From an uncultured Clostridia bacterium (GTDB taxonomy: Bacteria > Bacillota_I > Bacilli_A > RF39 > UBA660): DNA of 8,175 nt. Under the pieces are notes generated by a model that did not search any database, was not told where the DNA came from, and worked only from the letters and a program-made list of their open reading frames with translations. Made by a program: the position numbers and the translations under genes. Within the stretch, counting starts at the first letter, position 1. The number at the start of each line of letters is the position of its first letter. The stretch is from the NCBI GenBank assembly GCA_948433815.1, contig CAOJDZ010000022.1, forward strand, positions 1 to 8,175, read 5' to 3'. Shown one piece after another: positions 1 to 6,064 of the stretch.

Positions 1-659
1 TTTTGCATATCAGTTAAAAGGTCAGTCCCAGACATAAGAAACACAACAGCACACACTGCAACTGTTCCAGATACTATTTTAAGTGTTTTAATTAACTGAT
101 TATTATGAAAAGGAATCGCAAGAAAAGTTAAAAATACAATACCCGCAAAAATAATACCAGTCCCAAGGTCAGGCTGAAGTGCTATTAAAAAGAATACTAT
201 TATTGCATAAGCAAGAGGAATAAAAATAGAATACTTATTATCATTCTTTCTCTTCATCTCACCATAAAAAATTCCCATATAAATAATAACAACGCTCTTA
301 GCAAACTCACTAGGTTGAAATCCAAAAGGACCTATATCTATCCAAGAACGAGCACTATTAGTAAATTCTCCATAAATAATAAGATAAATTAAAATACCTA
401 AAATACCCAAAAGTGCTAAAGGTAAAAAATTCTTATACTTCTTTAAAGGAAATCTTAAAACAATAAAAAAACCTATAAAATAACTTACTATTACAAATAA
501 TGATTGTCTAACAAAAAAATAATACGGATTTTCCCCATACTTTAAAACAGCACTCACACTAGATGCTGATAAAACCATAATAACCCCTATTATGCTATAA
601 AGAATACACATAAATAAAAGAGGCTTATCTATTTTACTAAAAATACTTGTTTTCTTCAT
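1..659 (-). CDS. SEDS-family cell-wall polymerase (FtsW/RodA/SpoVE), partial
   Basis: This is the N-terminal 219 codons of a SEDS glycosyltransferase, which polymerises lipid II into glycan strands in the cytoplasmic membrane with a partner class B penicillin-binding protein. I translated it by hand from the ATG at 659-657. The frame stays open to the window edge, so the C-terminal half, including the large extracellular loop with the catalytic Asp, is missing. The visible part holds a short basic N-terminus, several hydrophobic helices (about 13-31, 48-68, 79-96, 122-133, 145-161, 166-183 and 193-210), the family signature ARSWIDIGPFGFQPSEFAK at 103-121, and QPDLGT at 162-167. No neighbour shows whether it serves division, elongation or sporulation, so I give no symbol. 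The start has only a weak purine stretch (GTAGAGA) upstream. Family membership is near certain; the subtype is open. Confidence 0.93.
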   Translation of the reverse strand, partial: MKKTSIFSKIDKPLLFMCILYSIIGVIMVLSASSVSAVLKYGENPYYFFVRQSLFVIVSYFIGFFIVLRFPLKKYKNFLPLALLGILGILIYLIIYGEFTNSARSWIDIGPFGFQPSEFAKSVVIIYMGIFYGEMKRKNDNKYSIFIPLAYAIIVFFLIALQPDLGTGIIFAGIVFLTFLAIPFHNNQLIKTLKIVSGTVAVCAVVFLMSGTDLLTDMQ

Positions 660-730
660 ATTATCTCTACAGTAATAATAACATAAAATTTTATATTTTA
701 AAATATTTTTTATTATTTAGGTATTTATAA

Positions 731-736
731 TGTCAA
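731..736 (-). promoter_or_regulatory. possible -35 box for the SEDS gene
   Basis: The minus strand reads TTGACA here, a perfect sigma-A -35 box. It is followed 15-17 bp later by AT-rich candidates for the -10 box (TAATAA or ATAAAA, about 710-716), neither of them good. A transcript from here would have a leader of about 45 nt before the ATG at 659. The -35 match is real, but the weak -10 keeps confidence low. Confidence 0.3.
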
Positions 737-786
737 AAATATAAAAATTGCGTAAATTATTATAGATAGTTAAAGGAGGGTATACT

Positions 787-969
787 ATGTATTATTATGG
801 ATATAGTGGTGGATACGGAAATTCATATGGCTATAATAACTGTTGTCCAAATTATGGTGGATATGGTTATGGAAATGGCGGATATGGTTACGGTGCAGCT
901 ATCATATTAGTATTATTTATATTACTTGTCGTAGTATTTGGAGCAGGTTTCCTAAACTATAATAACTAA
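787..969 (+). CDS. YjcZ-like tiny transmembrane protein with Gly/Tyr-rich N-terminus
   Basis: This 60-residue protein has two parts. Residues 1-36 are almost entirely Gly, Tyr and Asn in GGY/GYG-type repeats, with a Cys-Cys pair at 19-20. Residues 37-55 form one hydrophobic helix (AIILVLFILLVVVFGA), followed by a short Asn-rich end. The helix resembles that of the Bacillus YjcZ / 'tiny TM' family, whose members are called sporulation proteins in annotation, though their function is poorly known. The start is firm: AAAGGAGGG at 772-780 lies 6 nt before the ATG. The gene stands alone and ends in a strong hairpin terminator. I infer a small membrane or spore-envelope protein. I could not assign a sporulation sigma-factor promoter upstream. 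Confidence 0.75.
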   Translation: MYYYGYSGGYGNSYGYNNCCPNYGGYGYGNGGYGYGAAIILVLFILLVVVFGAGFLNYNN

Positions 970-1000
970 AAAAGGAAGAGAAAATCTTCCTTTTAATTTT
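970..1000. terminator. bidirectional rho-independent terminator
   Basis: A perfect 10-bp stem (AAAAGGAAGA, 970-979, with TCTTCCTTTT, 985-994) closes a 5-nt GAAAA loop. The 3' arm continues into TTTTAATTTT on the plus strand, and the other strand continues into TTTTTTAGTT. It can therefore end both the rightward tiny membrane gene and the leftward gene that converges on it. Confidence 0.85.
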
Positions 1001-1388
1001 ACCTTAAAACTAATGATGATTGTTTTAAATATTCTGTAAGTACTCTTAGAGCTTCAACATCATCTGGAGTTCCAAAATTCATACTAAATTTCATAAAAAA
1101 ATCAGTTAACAATGAACTTCTTTCATCTTCATCTAAACTATTTAAATATTCTTGAGCTTGACCTACGTTATTTGCTGCAACAAATTTATTAGTTCTAAAA
1201 AGTGCATTTAGACATATTGCCTTATGTACAGCATTAGCAGTATACATATCTCCTAAATCCACAGCATAAAGTAATATACTATTTAAAAGTTCATCACCAT
1301 TCAAAGGATCTACTGCTATAGCATCCAAAACTGGCTTTTTTGAATGTGCAATTAATCTTGTATTTAAATCTAACCAATTATCTGTCAT
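999..1388 (-). CDS. hypothetical protein, 129 aa
   Basis: I do not recognise this protein. It is a soluble-looking, probably all-helical polypeptide with no signal peptide or membrane segment. It has repeated Leu/Ala-rich stretches (LLNSILLYAVDLGDMY, LDEDERSSLLTDFFMKF, DDVEALRVLTEYLKQ) suggesting a small helical bundle. A longer reading from an ATG at 1427 is possible, but that codon coincides with the predicted transcription start. The ATG at 1388 (MTDNWLD) has AGAAAGG just upstream, although with a short 4-nt spacer. The gene has its own strong promoter at 1431-1459, is divergent from def, and ends at the shared terminator at 970-1000. A stand-alone, well-promoted gene suggests a constitutive housekeeping role, but nothing shows which. 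Confidence 0.7.
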   Translation of the reverse strand: MTDNWLDLNTRLIAHSKKPVLDAIAVDPLNGDELLNSILLYAVDLGDMYTANAVHKAICLNALFRTNKFVAANNVGQAQEYLNSLDEDERSSLLTDFFMKFSMNFGTPDDVEALRVLTEYLKQSSLVLR

Positions 1389-1430
1389 ATTTCCTTTCTT
1401 CATTTGTTTTACAACCCCCAAACCCATACA

Positions 1431-1459
1431 ATGGTAACATATTTAATACACACTGTCAA
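1431..1459 (-). promoter_or_regulatory. sigma-A promoter of the 129-aa hypothetical gene
   Basis: On the minus strand TTGACA (1459-1454) is followed, after exactly 17 bp, by TACCAT (1436-1431), with an extended TG one base ahead of the -10 box. Transcription should start near 1424. This places the upstream ATG at 1427 at the transcript end and supports the start at 1388. Confidence 0.75.
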
Positions 1460-1514
1460 CAATTAATTTATCTAAATAAATTATATTTTCAAATTAATAA
1501 TTTATACTTAAGAA

Positions 1515-1543
1515 TTGATTTTTTGTGTTTTTTTTAGTACAAT
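1515..1543 (+). promoter_or_regulatory. sigma-A promoter of def
   Basis: TTGATT (1515-1520) and TACAAT (1538-1543) are separated by 17 bp. An overlapping TATAAT lies at 1543-1548. Transcription would start near 1550, giving a very short leader before the def ATG at 1566. It is back to back with the leftward promoter at 1431-1459. Confidence 0.7.
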
Positions 1544-1565
1544 ATAATAACTTAAGAGGTGAATT

Positions 1566-2114
1566 ATGTTAAAAACTTCAGATATATTAGATGAAAAAAA
1601 TAAAATTTTAAGACAAAAAAGCATAGATGCAAATTTTCCTTTAGAAGAAGAAGATATAAAACTTATAAATGATTCTATTGAATATTTAAGATTAAGTCAA
1701 GACGAGGAACAAGCTGAAAAATTAAATTTACGTGCTGGTATGGGCCTTGCCTTCCCTCAACTTGGCAAATCAAAAAGAATATTTGTAATATCATATAAAA
1801 AAGAAGATGGAGAATTTATTGAATACACAGTAATTAACCCTACTCTTATATCTTATTCAAATGAACTAGTTTATGTAGAAGAAGGAGAAGGATGTTTAAG
1901 TGTCAACAGAGATGTAGACGGAATTATACCTAGGCACGCTAGAATAACTGTAGGCTTTTATGATATTAACGGTAATTATAAAGAAGAACGAGTTAGAGAA
2001 GAAATCGCAGTTGCTTTCCAACATGAAATGGACCATTTAGACGGAATATTATTTCCAGATAGAATAGATAAAAAGAATCCATACAAAAATATGGATATTA
2101 TGAGAAGTATTTAA
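1566..2114 (+). CDS. def: peptide deformylase
   Basis: This metalloenzyme removes the formyl group from the N-terminal Met of new proteins as they leave the ribosome. All three family motifs are present in the 182 residues. Motif 1 is GMGLAFPQ at 58-65, motif 2 EGCLS at 108-112 with metal ligand Cys110, and motif 3 QHEMDH at 152-157 with ligands His153 and His157 and catalytic Glu154. The length and the insertion between motifs 1 and 2 fit the longer type found in Gram-positive bacteria. The ribosome binding site AAGAGGTG at 1554-1561 and the promoter just upstream fix the start. One oddity is that motif 1 usually reads GxGLAAPQ, and here the second Ala is Phe63. No fmt or other translation gene is adjacent; the next gene rightward is an unrelated membrane-anchored protein. 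Confidence 0.96.
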   Translation: MLKTSDILDEKNKILRQKSIDANFPLEEEDIKLINDSIEYLRLSQDEEQAEKLNLRAGMGLAFPQLGKSKRIFVISYKKEDGEFIEYTVINPTLISYSNELVYVEEGEGCLSVNRDVDGIIPRHARITVGFYDINGNYKEERVREEIAVAFQHEMDHLDGILFPDRIDKKNPYKNMDIMRSI

Positions 2115-2145
2115 TATTTCTCTTTTCTTTTACTCTCTTTTATTT

Positions 2146-2151
2146 TATAAT
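2146..2151 (+). promoter_or_regulatory. possible -10 box for the membrane-anchored gene
   Basis: A perfect TATAAT lies 25 bp before the ATG at 2176. The sequence 17 bp upstream (TTTTCT, 2123-2128) is a poor -35 box. The gene may have this weak promoter, be read through from def (61-bp gap, no hairpin between), or both. Confidence 0.3.
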
Positions 2152-2175
2152 AAATATAGAATAAAGGGTGATAAT

Positions 2176-2781
2176 ATGAAAAAAGAAAATCTTTTTAGAA
2201 CTATATTTTGGGGATTTATTACATTAATATGTTTAACCTGTGCAGTAAGCGGTTTAATTTATAACAATATATTATTTAAAAATAGAGAAACTGATTTAAA
2301 AAATATAGTTGAAGTATTTAATAATACAAAAGTAATAAAAAACTATGAAAGCGTAAACACTTCAATAATAGCAAGACTTGACGGAAAAAATATAAAAATA
2401 TCATATGAAGGCGTTGAAATTAAAGAATATAAATACAAACTTAAAAATGGTTATTTACAAACAGAATTAGAAAATAATGACGCAATAGGTAAAATAATTC
2501 TTATGGTACTAGCAGATTCTATAGCAATTAATAAAGGCCAAAATGAAGGAGAAATATATACATTATTTAATAATGATACTGTTTTAACGTATAAATTATC
2601 AGAAGGAATAGAATATAAAGAAAAAGATAATTCTTCTATTATAAAATTAAATCTTGATAAACACATACTAAGACAAGAAACTGATGAAATAATAGATGAC
2701 ACACCAAATATAAATGAAGATAATGAAAACATTGAAAATGATGACGCAGATGACACATTAGAAAACGATGATACACTCTAA
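2176..2781 (+). CDS. hypothetical membrane-anchored protein with acidic tail
   Basis: I do not recognise this 201-residue protein. It has a short basic N-terminus, one hydrophobic helix at about 9-29 that looks like an uncleaved signal anchor, and a mixed beta-type domain (about 40-165) of alternating charged and hydrophobic residues expected outside the membrane. The last 33 residues (168-200) are very rich in Asp, Glu and Asn and nearly repeat themselves (DDTLENDDTL at the end). There is no convincing lipobox, although Cys19 and Cys22 lie in the helix. The start is set by AAAGGGTG at 2163-2170, 5 nt before the ATG. It follows def in the same direction, and its final codons form one arm of its own terminator. 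A cell-surface role is inference from topology alone. Confidence 0.75.
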   Translation: MKKENLFRTIFWGFITLICLTCAVSGLIYNNILFKNRETDLKNIVEVFNNTKVIKNYESVNTSIIARLDGKNIKISYEGVEIKEYKYKLKNGYLQTELENNDAIGKIILMVLADSIAINKGQNEGEIYTLFNNDTVLTYKLSEGIEYKEKDNSSIIKLNLDKHILRQETDEIIDDTPNINEDNENIENDDADDTLENDDTL

Positions 2782-2796
2782 TATCATCGCTTTTTT
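2766..2796. terminator. rho-independent terminator, probably bidirectional
   Basis: CGATGATA (2766-2773) pairs perfectly with TATCATCG (2782-2789) across an 8-nt loop. A C and six T follow on the plus strand. The left arm lies within the last codons of the membrane-anchored gene. In the other direction only TTTTC follows, so ending the leftward gene (stop at 2797-2795) here is plausible but weaker. Confidence 0.75.
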
Positions 2797-3418
2797 ATTC
2801 TTCACTAGTTTTCTTTGCAACTCTTCTCTCTACTAATCGTTTTTTTAGTTCATTTCTTTTATTCATTTTATCCATCATTTCACTATATAATACATTTTGA
2901 ATGTCACCTGATAAACGATGCATCGCTAATAATGTTTCTCTTTCTTCTAAAGACATTTTTTCATATATTTCATCAAGTTCTAATATAGAATCAAATTTAA
3001 TATTACTACTTAATAACGCATATAAAACGCGTACAGGTAATCTTAATCTTGACAAATAATTTCTTCTAATAGCATCTTTAAGAAAATTAAAATGTGAAAG
3101 AATTGCTAGTTTAATTACAAAATTACTATTAGCATCTAAAAATAGTCTAAGATTATTTCTCACAAAATTTAATTTTTCTTCTTTAGACTCACCAAAACCA
3201 ATTGTACCTAATATAAAAAACATAAGACTTACATTTTTAGAAACATCTCCAACTTTAATAGCTTTTTGAATCATATAAAAATTTACAGTAGTATTAATAT
3301 TACTTCTACTAAATCCATATTTTGTTTTAAGATCTATCATCTCTTTTTCTATTTGATCTTCTCTAATGGCAAAGAAAGTAGCATCAAAATCTTTTCTATA
3401 TTTAACACCCATTTCCAT
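2795..3418 (-). CDS. hypothetical basic helical protein, 207 aa
   Basis: I cannot assign a family. From the ATG at 3418 (MEMGVKYRKD) the product is 207 residues, rich in Lys, Arg, Leu and Glu and probably almost all helical. It has no signal peptide; one moderately hydrophobic stretch (VSLMFFILGTIGFG) is too short to call a membrane span. The last 25 residues are strongly basic (NKRNELKKRLVERRVAKK) and could contact nucleic acid. A reading from the ATG at 3430 is possible, but it lies about 5 nt from the predicted transcription start and lacks a binding site. The ATG at 3418 has GGGGG 5 nt upstream, which can pair with the anti-Shine-Dalgarno through G-U pairs. Its own consensus promoter sits at the end of rbgA. 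It converges on the terminator at 2766-2796. Confidence 0.72.
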   Translation of the reverse strand: MEMGVKYRKDFDATFFAIREDQIEKEMIDLKTKYGFSRSNINTTVNFYMIQKAIKVGDVSKNVSLMFFILGTIGFGESKEEKLNFVRNNLRLFLDANSNFVIKLAILSHFNFLKDAIRRNYLSRLRLPVRVLYALLSSNIKFDSILELDEIYEKMSLEERETLLAMHRLSGDIQNVLYSEMMDKMNKRNELKKRLVERRVAKKTSEE

Positions 3419-3441
3419 ATTATCCCCCATTTCGGAAAAAC

Positions 3442-3470
3442 ATTATACCATATTAACTACATTCTGTCAA
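3442..3470 (-). promoter_or_regulatory. near-perfect consensus sigma-A promoter
   Basis: On the minus strand TTGACA (3470-3465), a 17-bp spacer and TATAAT (3447-3442) match the consensus exactly, and TG one base ahead of the -10 adds an extended element. The -35 box lies inside the last codons of rbgA. Predicted start of transcription is near 3435, so the downstream hypothetical gene can be expressed independently of the operon. Confidence 0.85.
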
Positions 3471-4335
3471 ATGTAATCCCATTTAAAGATTCATTTTTTA
3501 TAGAATTTAAAATAAACAAACTTACTCTATCATAGTCAGTTTCTCCACCTACTTTAGGAATATTCTTAAATTTAGCAATATTTTCATAAGCATCTACTAT
3601 TTCATCTCTATCAAACTCTTTTATACCAAATAGATTCTCTAATTTATCTTTATAAAAACTATTTAATTTATTCAAAATATGAACAGCAATTTCATCGGTA
3701 GGAACTACTTCCTCTTTAATAATAGTCATACTTGCCAAATTAAGTGCTTGCTCTTCCGTCTCTAATTTAGGCCACAAAACACCTGGAGTATCAATTAAAT
3801 CAACTTTATCATTTATTTTAATCATACTAATATTTTTAGTTACTCCTGGTTTATTCCCTACTTCTGCAACTTTTTTACTTACTAATTTATTAATAAGTGT
3901 ACTTTTTCCTACATTAGATACCCCTACTATCATAACTCTCGCTTTTTTAGGAAGAAGCCCCTTTTCTTTACGTTTACTATTAACTTCATCCATAGATTTT
4001 TCTATCTCACTAATTAAAACTTTAGTCACATTCTTATCATTAATATCACTTAAAATAACTTTATATCCTAGACTAATATAATATTCTTTCCATTTATTAG
4101 TTTCATTTGTATCACATAAATCATATTTACTCATTAAAATAATTTTTTCTTTATTTCCTGTAAAATCATCTATATCCTTAACAAAAGAACTTTTTGGTAT
4201 TCTAGAATCTATTACATGTACTATTATATCAACTAAAGATAATTTTTCTTTTATTTGTCTTTTAGTCTTCACCATATGTCCTGGATACCAGTTGATTACA
4301 CTTTTATTAAACCCCTTATCATTATTTTCACTCAT
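3457..4335 (-). CDS. rbgA: ribosome biogenesis GTPase RbgA (YlqF)
   Basis: RbgA is a circularly permuted GTPase that acts late in assembly of the 50S ribosomal subunit. The G motifs appear in the permuted order. The G4 position is SKYD at 69-72, followed by the P-loop GVSNVGKST at 138-146, the switch I Thr in PGVTK (163-167) and DTPG at 182-185. The N-terminal WYPGHM at 16-21 holds the His (here 20) that corresponds to the catalytic His9 of Bacillus subtilis RbgA. The C-terminal domain ends with the family block GGETDYDR...GITF (263-289). The 292 residues are close to the usual length. The start overlaps the stop of the glycosylase-like gene (ATGAGTGA), and its binding site GAGGAAGGTG lies in the last codons of that gene, so translation is probably coupled. 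The oddity is G4, normally NKxD. Confidence 0.95.
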   Translation of the reverse strand: MSENNDKGFNKSVINWYPGHMVKTKRQIKEKLSLVDIIVHVIDSRIPKSSFVKDIDDFTGNKEKIILMSKYDLCDTNETNKWKEYYISLGYKVILSDINDKNVTKVLISEIEKSMDEVNSKRKEKGLLPKKARVMIVGVSNVGKSTLINKLVSKKVAEVGNKPGVTKNISMIKINDKVDLIDTPGVLWPKLETEEQALNLASMTIIKEEVVPTDEIAVHILNKLNSFYKDKLENLFGIKEFDRDEIVDAYENIAKFKNIPKVGGETDYDRVSLFILNSIKNESLNGITFDRM

Positions 4336-5056
4336 TTTTTACACCTTCCTCACTGTTATTTTGTATCTTTAAATCTATATATTTCCATATCCTCCTATAC
4401 TGTTTTAATTGTTCTTCTTTTTTTACTTGTGCAACTGGATGATATAATGGAATTATTATAAAATCTTTAATTACTATTTCTGGAGATTTTAGGATTATCT
4501 CTTTTAATGTTTTCTCAATTTCAAAACCAAATATTTTAGATATAGACAATAAAGGAAAGTAGCCTAAAGTTAAAATAACTTTTGGTTTTACAATTTCAAT
4601 CTGCCTTAAAAGATATTTGCTACAATTTAAAGTGGATTTCTTTAAATCAATATTATTTCCTCTGTAATTTTCACCTTGTCTTGCACACATTATAGCATTT
4701 GTTATATAAATATTATCTAAAGAATATTTTTTATTTGAAGATTCGCTAATAAAATTTTCCAACATTCTTTTAGTAGAACTCTTTTCTGATTCAATCAATT
4801 CTTTCCAATTACTCTTGTCCGCATTTAATAAATTATAAAATTTTTTCATATCATTATAAGGACCCCAATCTTGGCCTATAATCATAATATCTGAATTTAG
4901 TCTATTAAACCAATCAGTCCAAATTGATGGAATATTAATGGAAAAATTATAGTCTTTATAAATATTAATTAGAGATTTATTTTCGCATTGTAAATTTAAA
5001 CATTCATTACACTTCCCCATATCATGAATTAATTCTTGAAAACTTTTATTCTTCAT
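4328..5056 (-). CDS. uracil-DNA glycosylase superfamily protein (probable Fe-S type)
   Basis: This protein resembles family 4/5-type uracil-DNA glycosylases, which remove damaged or modified bases from DNA. In its 242 residues I see the first motif at IMIIGQDWGP (57-66), a central NAIMCARQ (120-127) like the family-4 NxxKCRPP region, a KPKVILTLG core strand (157-165) and the second motif LYHPVAQ (204-210, His206). Cys16, Cys19 (or Cys24), Cys124 and Cys145 sit where family 4 enzymes hold a 4Fe-4S cluster. The first motif is not the usual GEAPG of family 4 but GQDWG, so the target base may differ from uracil. The start has GGGAG 5 nt upstream. It overlaps the KilA-N gene by 11 bp upstream and rbgA by 8 bp downstream. 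The superfamily is well supported; activity is inferred. Confidence 0.85.
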   Translation of the reverse strand: MKNKSFQELIHDMGKCNECLNLQCENKSLINIYKDYNFSINIPSIWTDWFNRLNSDIMIIGQDWGPYNDMKKFYNLLNADKSNWKELIESEKSSTKRMLENFISESSNKKYSLDNIYITNAIMCARQGENYRGNNIDLKKSTLNCSKYLLRQIEIVKPKVILTLGYFPLLSISKIFGFEIEKTLKEIILKSPEIVIKDFIIIPLYHPVAQVKKEEQLKQYRRIWKYIDLKIQNNSEEGVKNE

Positions 5057-5888
5057 TATTACTCCCTAACAATTTTATCTTTTCTGCATTATTCAGTATA
5101 TTAAGTTGATACTTAGCAATTTCACTTAGTACTTCAAATCTTTCTTCTTTACTTTTTCCATCTTTAATTAGTTCAGCATTATGAGACTCTAAATTTGATA
5201 GCACAGTTAATTCATTTATTGAAGCATAATCTCTAACATTTGAATTTTTTGCCAAATTTGGATTAAGTTCTCTCCATCTTTTAGCGGTTGTATTAAATAA
5301 AGTTACATTTAGAATGTCTGCTTCCTCTGCGTACTTTATCCACTCTCTATCTTTATAATAATCATTATCAGGCAATATATAATTTTTGATAGCATCTATA
5401 TGAATTAAATAATTATTTTTTGTTAAAATTCTCTTAACATCCCACTCTCTATTTTTATTTTCTAATGTCTTTAACCTTTCAAATTCTTTTATCAAGTATA
5501 ATTTGAAAATAGGACTAATTTGAGAAGCAAATTCAAACGCTATATCCTTATGAGCATATGTACCACCATATTTACCAGATTTGGAATATATACCGATAGC
5601 ATTTGTTCTTTCACACCATTCACTAACACTTGGAGTAAACGTTAATAAGCCCACTTGTTTTCTAAAGTGTTCAGATTCGAACACTTTAAAATTGGGATTA
5701 TAAATTTGCTCCCAAGCAGTTAAAAAATCTAAAGTGCTTCTATTTCTTAACCAATTTCTAATTACATCAGCAGCACGTGATTTATCACTTTTCGCTTTTG
5801 CTATATCCGAAATACATATATAATCATTTTCATTTATATTAGAAACATTAACTTTTATATTTTGAACTTCAATCATTTTATTTGTCAT
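5046..5888 (-). CDS. KilA-N domain-containing DNA-binding protein
   Basis: KilA-N is a DNA-binding domain common in phage and other mobile-element proteins, some linked to lysis control or antirepression. Residues about 8-140 carry it: DYICISDIAK (22-31), DVIRNWLRNR (41-50), the WE..YNPNFK segment, and the typical closing block KSGKYGGTYAHKDIAFEFAS...FKLYLIKEFERLK (103-140). The C-terminal part (about 155-265), with YAEEADILN, TAKRWRELNP and VRDYASINEL, is the usual partner region in bacterial proteins of this size. The length (280 aa) is normal and no break is seen. AAAGGAGG (5905-5898) lies 9 nt before the ATG. It begins an overlapping three-gene unit with the glycosylase-like gene and rbgA. 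A pair of dyad repeats upstream suggests control by a DNA-binding protein, perhaps itself. Confidence 0.92.
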   Translation of the reverse strand: MTNKMIEVQNIKVNVSNINENDYICISDIAKAKSDKSRAADVIRNWLRNRSTLDFLTAWEQIYNPNFKVFESEHFRKQVGLLTFTPSVSEWCERTNAIGIYSKSGKYGGTYAHKDIAFEFASQISPIFKLYLIKEFERLKTLENKNREWDVKRILTKNNYLIHIDAIKNYILPDNDYYKDREWIKYAEEADILNVTLFNTTAKRWRELNPNLAKNSNVRDYASINELTVLSNLESHNAELIKDGKSKEERFEVLSEIAKYQLNILNNAEKIKLLGSNNEE

Positions 5889-5923
5889 TTATATTCGCCT
5901 CCTTTCTTTATTTTGCTATAAAT

Positions 5924-5952
5924 TTTATATGGGGTTACAACGTCGTAATCAC
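5924..5952 (-). promoter_or_regulatory. possible proximal promoter of the KilA-N gene, with the dyad in its spacer
   Basis: On the minus strand a weak -35 (GTGATT, 5952-5947) and TATAAA (5929-5924) are 17 bp apart. The -10 lies in a 13-bp palindrome, TATAAATTTTATA (5917-5929). The dyad at 5931-5953 fills the spacer, a typical operator position. The boxes are not strong enough to be certain. Confidence 0.3.
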
Positions 5953-5953
5953 C
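5931..5953. repeat. dyad repeat copy 1, candidate operator
   Basis: The plus strand carries GGTTACAACGTCGTAATC at 5933-5950, an imperfect palindrome with 7 of 9 matching positions per half. GG precedes it and ACC follows. Both 8-bp halves (GGTTACAA and TCGTAATC) recur in the same order and orientation at 6086-6111. It lies about 26 bp ahead of the KilA-N ribosome binding site. Confidence 0.6.
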
Positions 5954-5972
5954 TTTCTAATTCCCATCAAAA

Positions 5973-6002
5973 ATATAACCAAGATTGCTATGGTTTTATC
6001 AA
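5973..6002 (-). promoter_or_regulatory. possible distal promoter of the KilA-N operon
   Basis: The minus strand shows TTGATA (6002-5997), an 18-bp spacer and TTATAT (5978-5973). Transcription would start near 5966 and pass through dyad copy 1. A small perfect inverted repeat (ATCAAT and ATTGAT, 5998-6013) overlaps the -35 box. Confidence 0.35.
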
Positions 6003-6064
6003 TTTTTATTGATTTTGTCACTTTTTTAATGAAAATATGCAAGATCTAAATTCAAGAGAATCCT

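Noticed and set aside
1340..1537. Rightward open frame of 65 codons
   Set aside because: It is antisense to the 129-aa gene and covers both divergent promoters. It has no ribosome binding site and a low-complexity translation.
2451..2756. Leftward open frame of 101 codons
   Set aside because: It lies fully inside the membrane-anchored gene on the opposite strand. Its Ser-rich translation is the expected shadow of Asp/Glu/Asn codons.
999..3418. Possible homology between the 129-aa and 207-aa hypothetical proteins
   Set aside because: Only one short stretch looks alike (LDEDERSSLL and MSLEERETLL). This is typical of helical proteins and no wider alignment is visible.
3266..3535. Rightward open frame of 89 codons
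   Set aside because: It is antisense across the 207-aa gene, its consensus promoter and the end of rbgA, and it has no ribosome binding site.
4255..4461. Rightward open frame of 68 codons
   Set aside because: It is antisense to rbgA and the glycosylase-like gene. Its hydrophobic translation is typical of a shadow frame.
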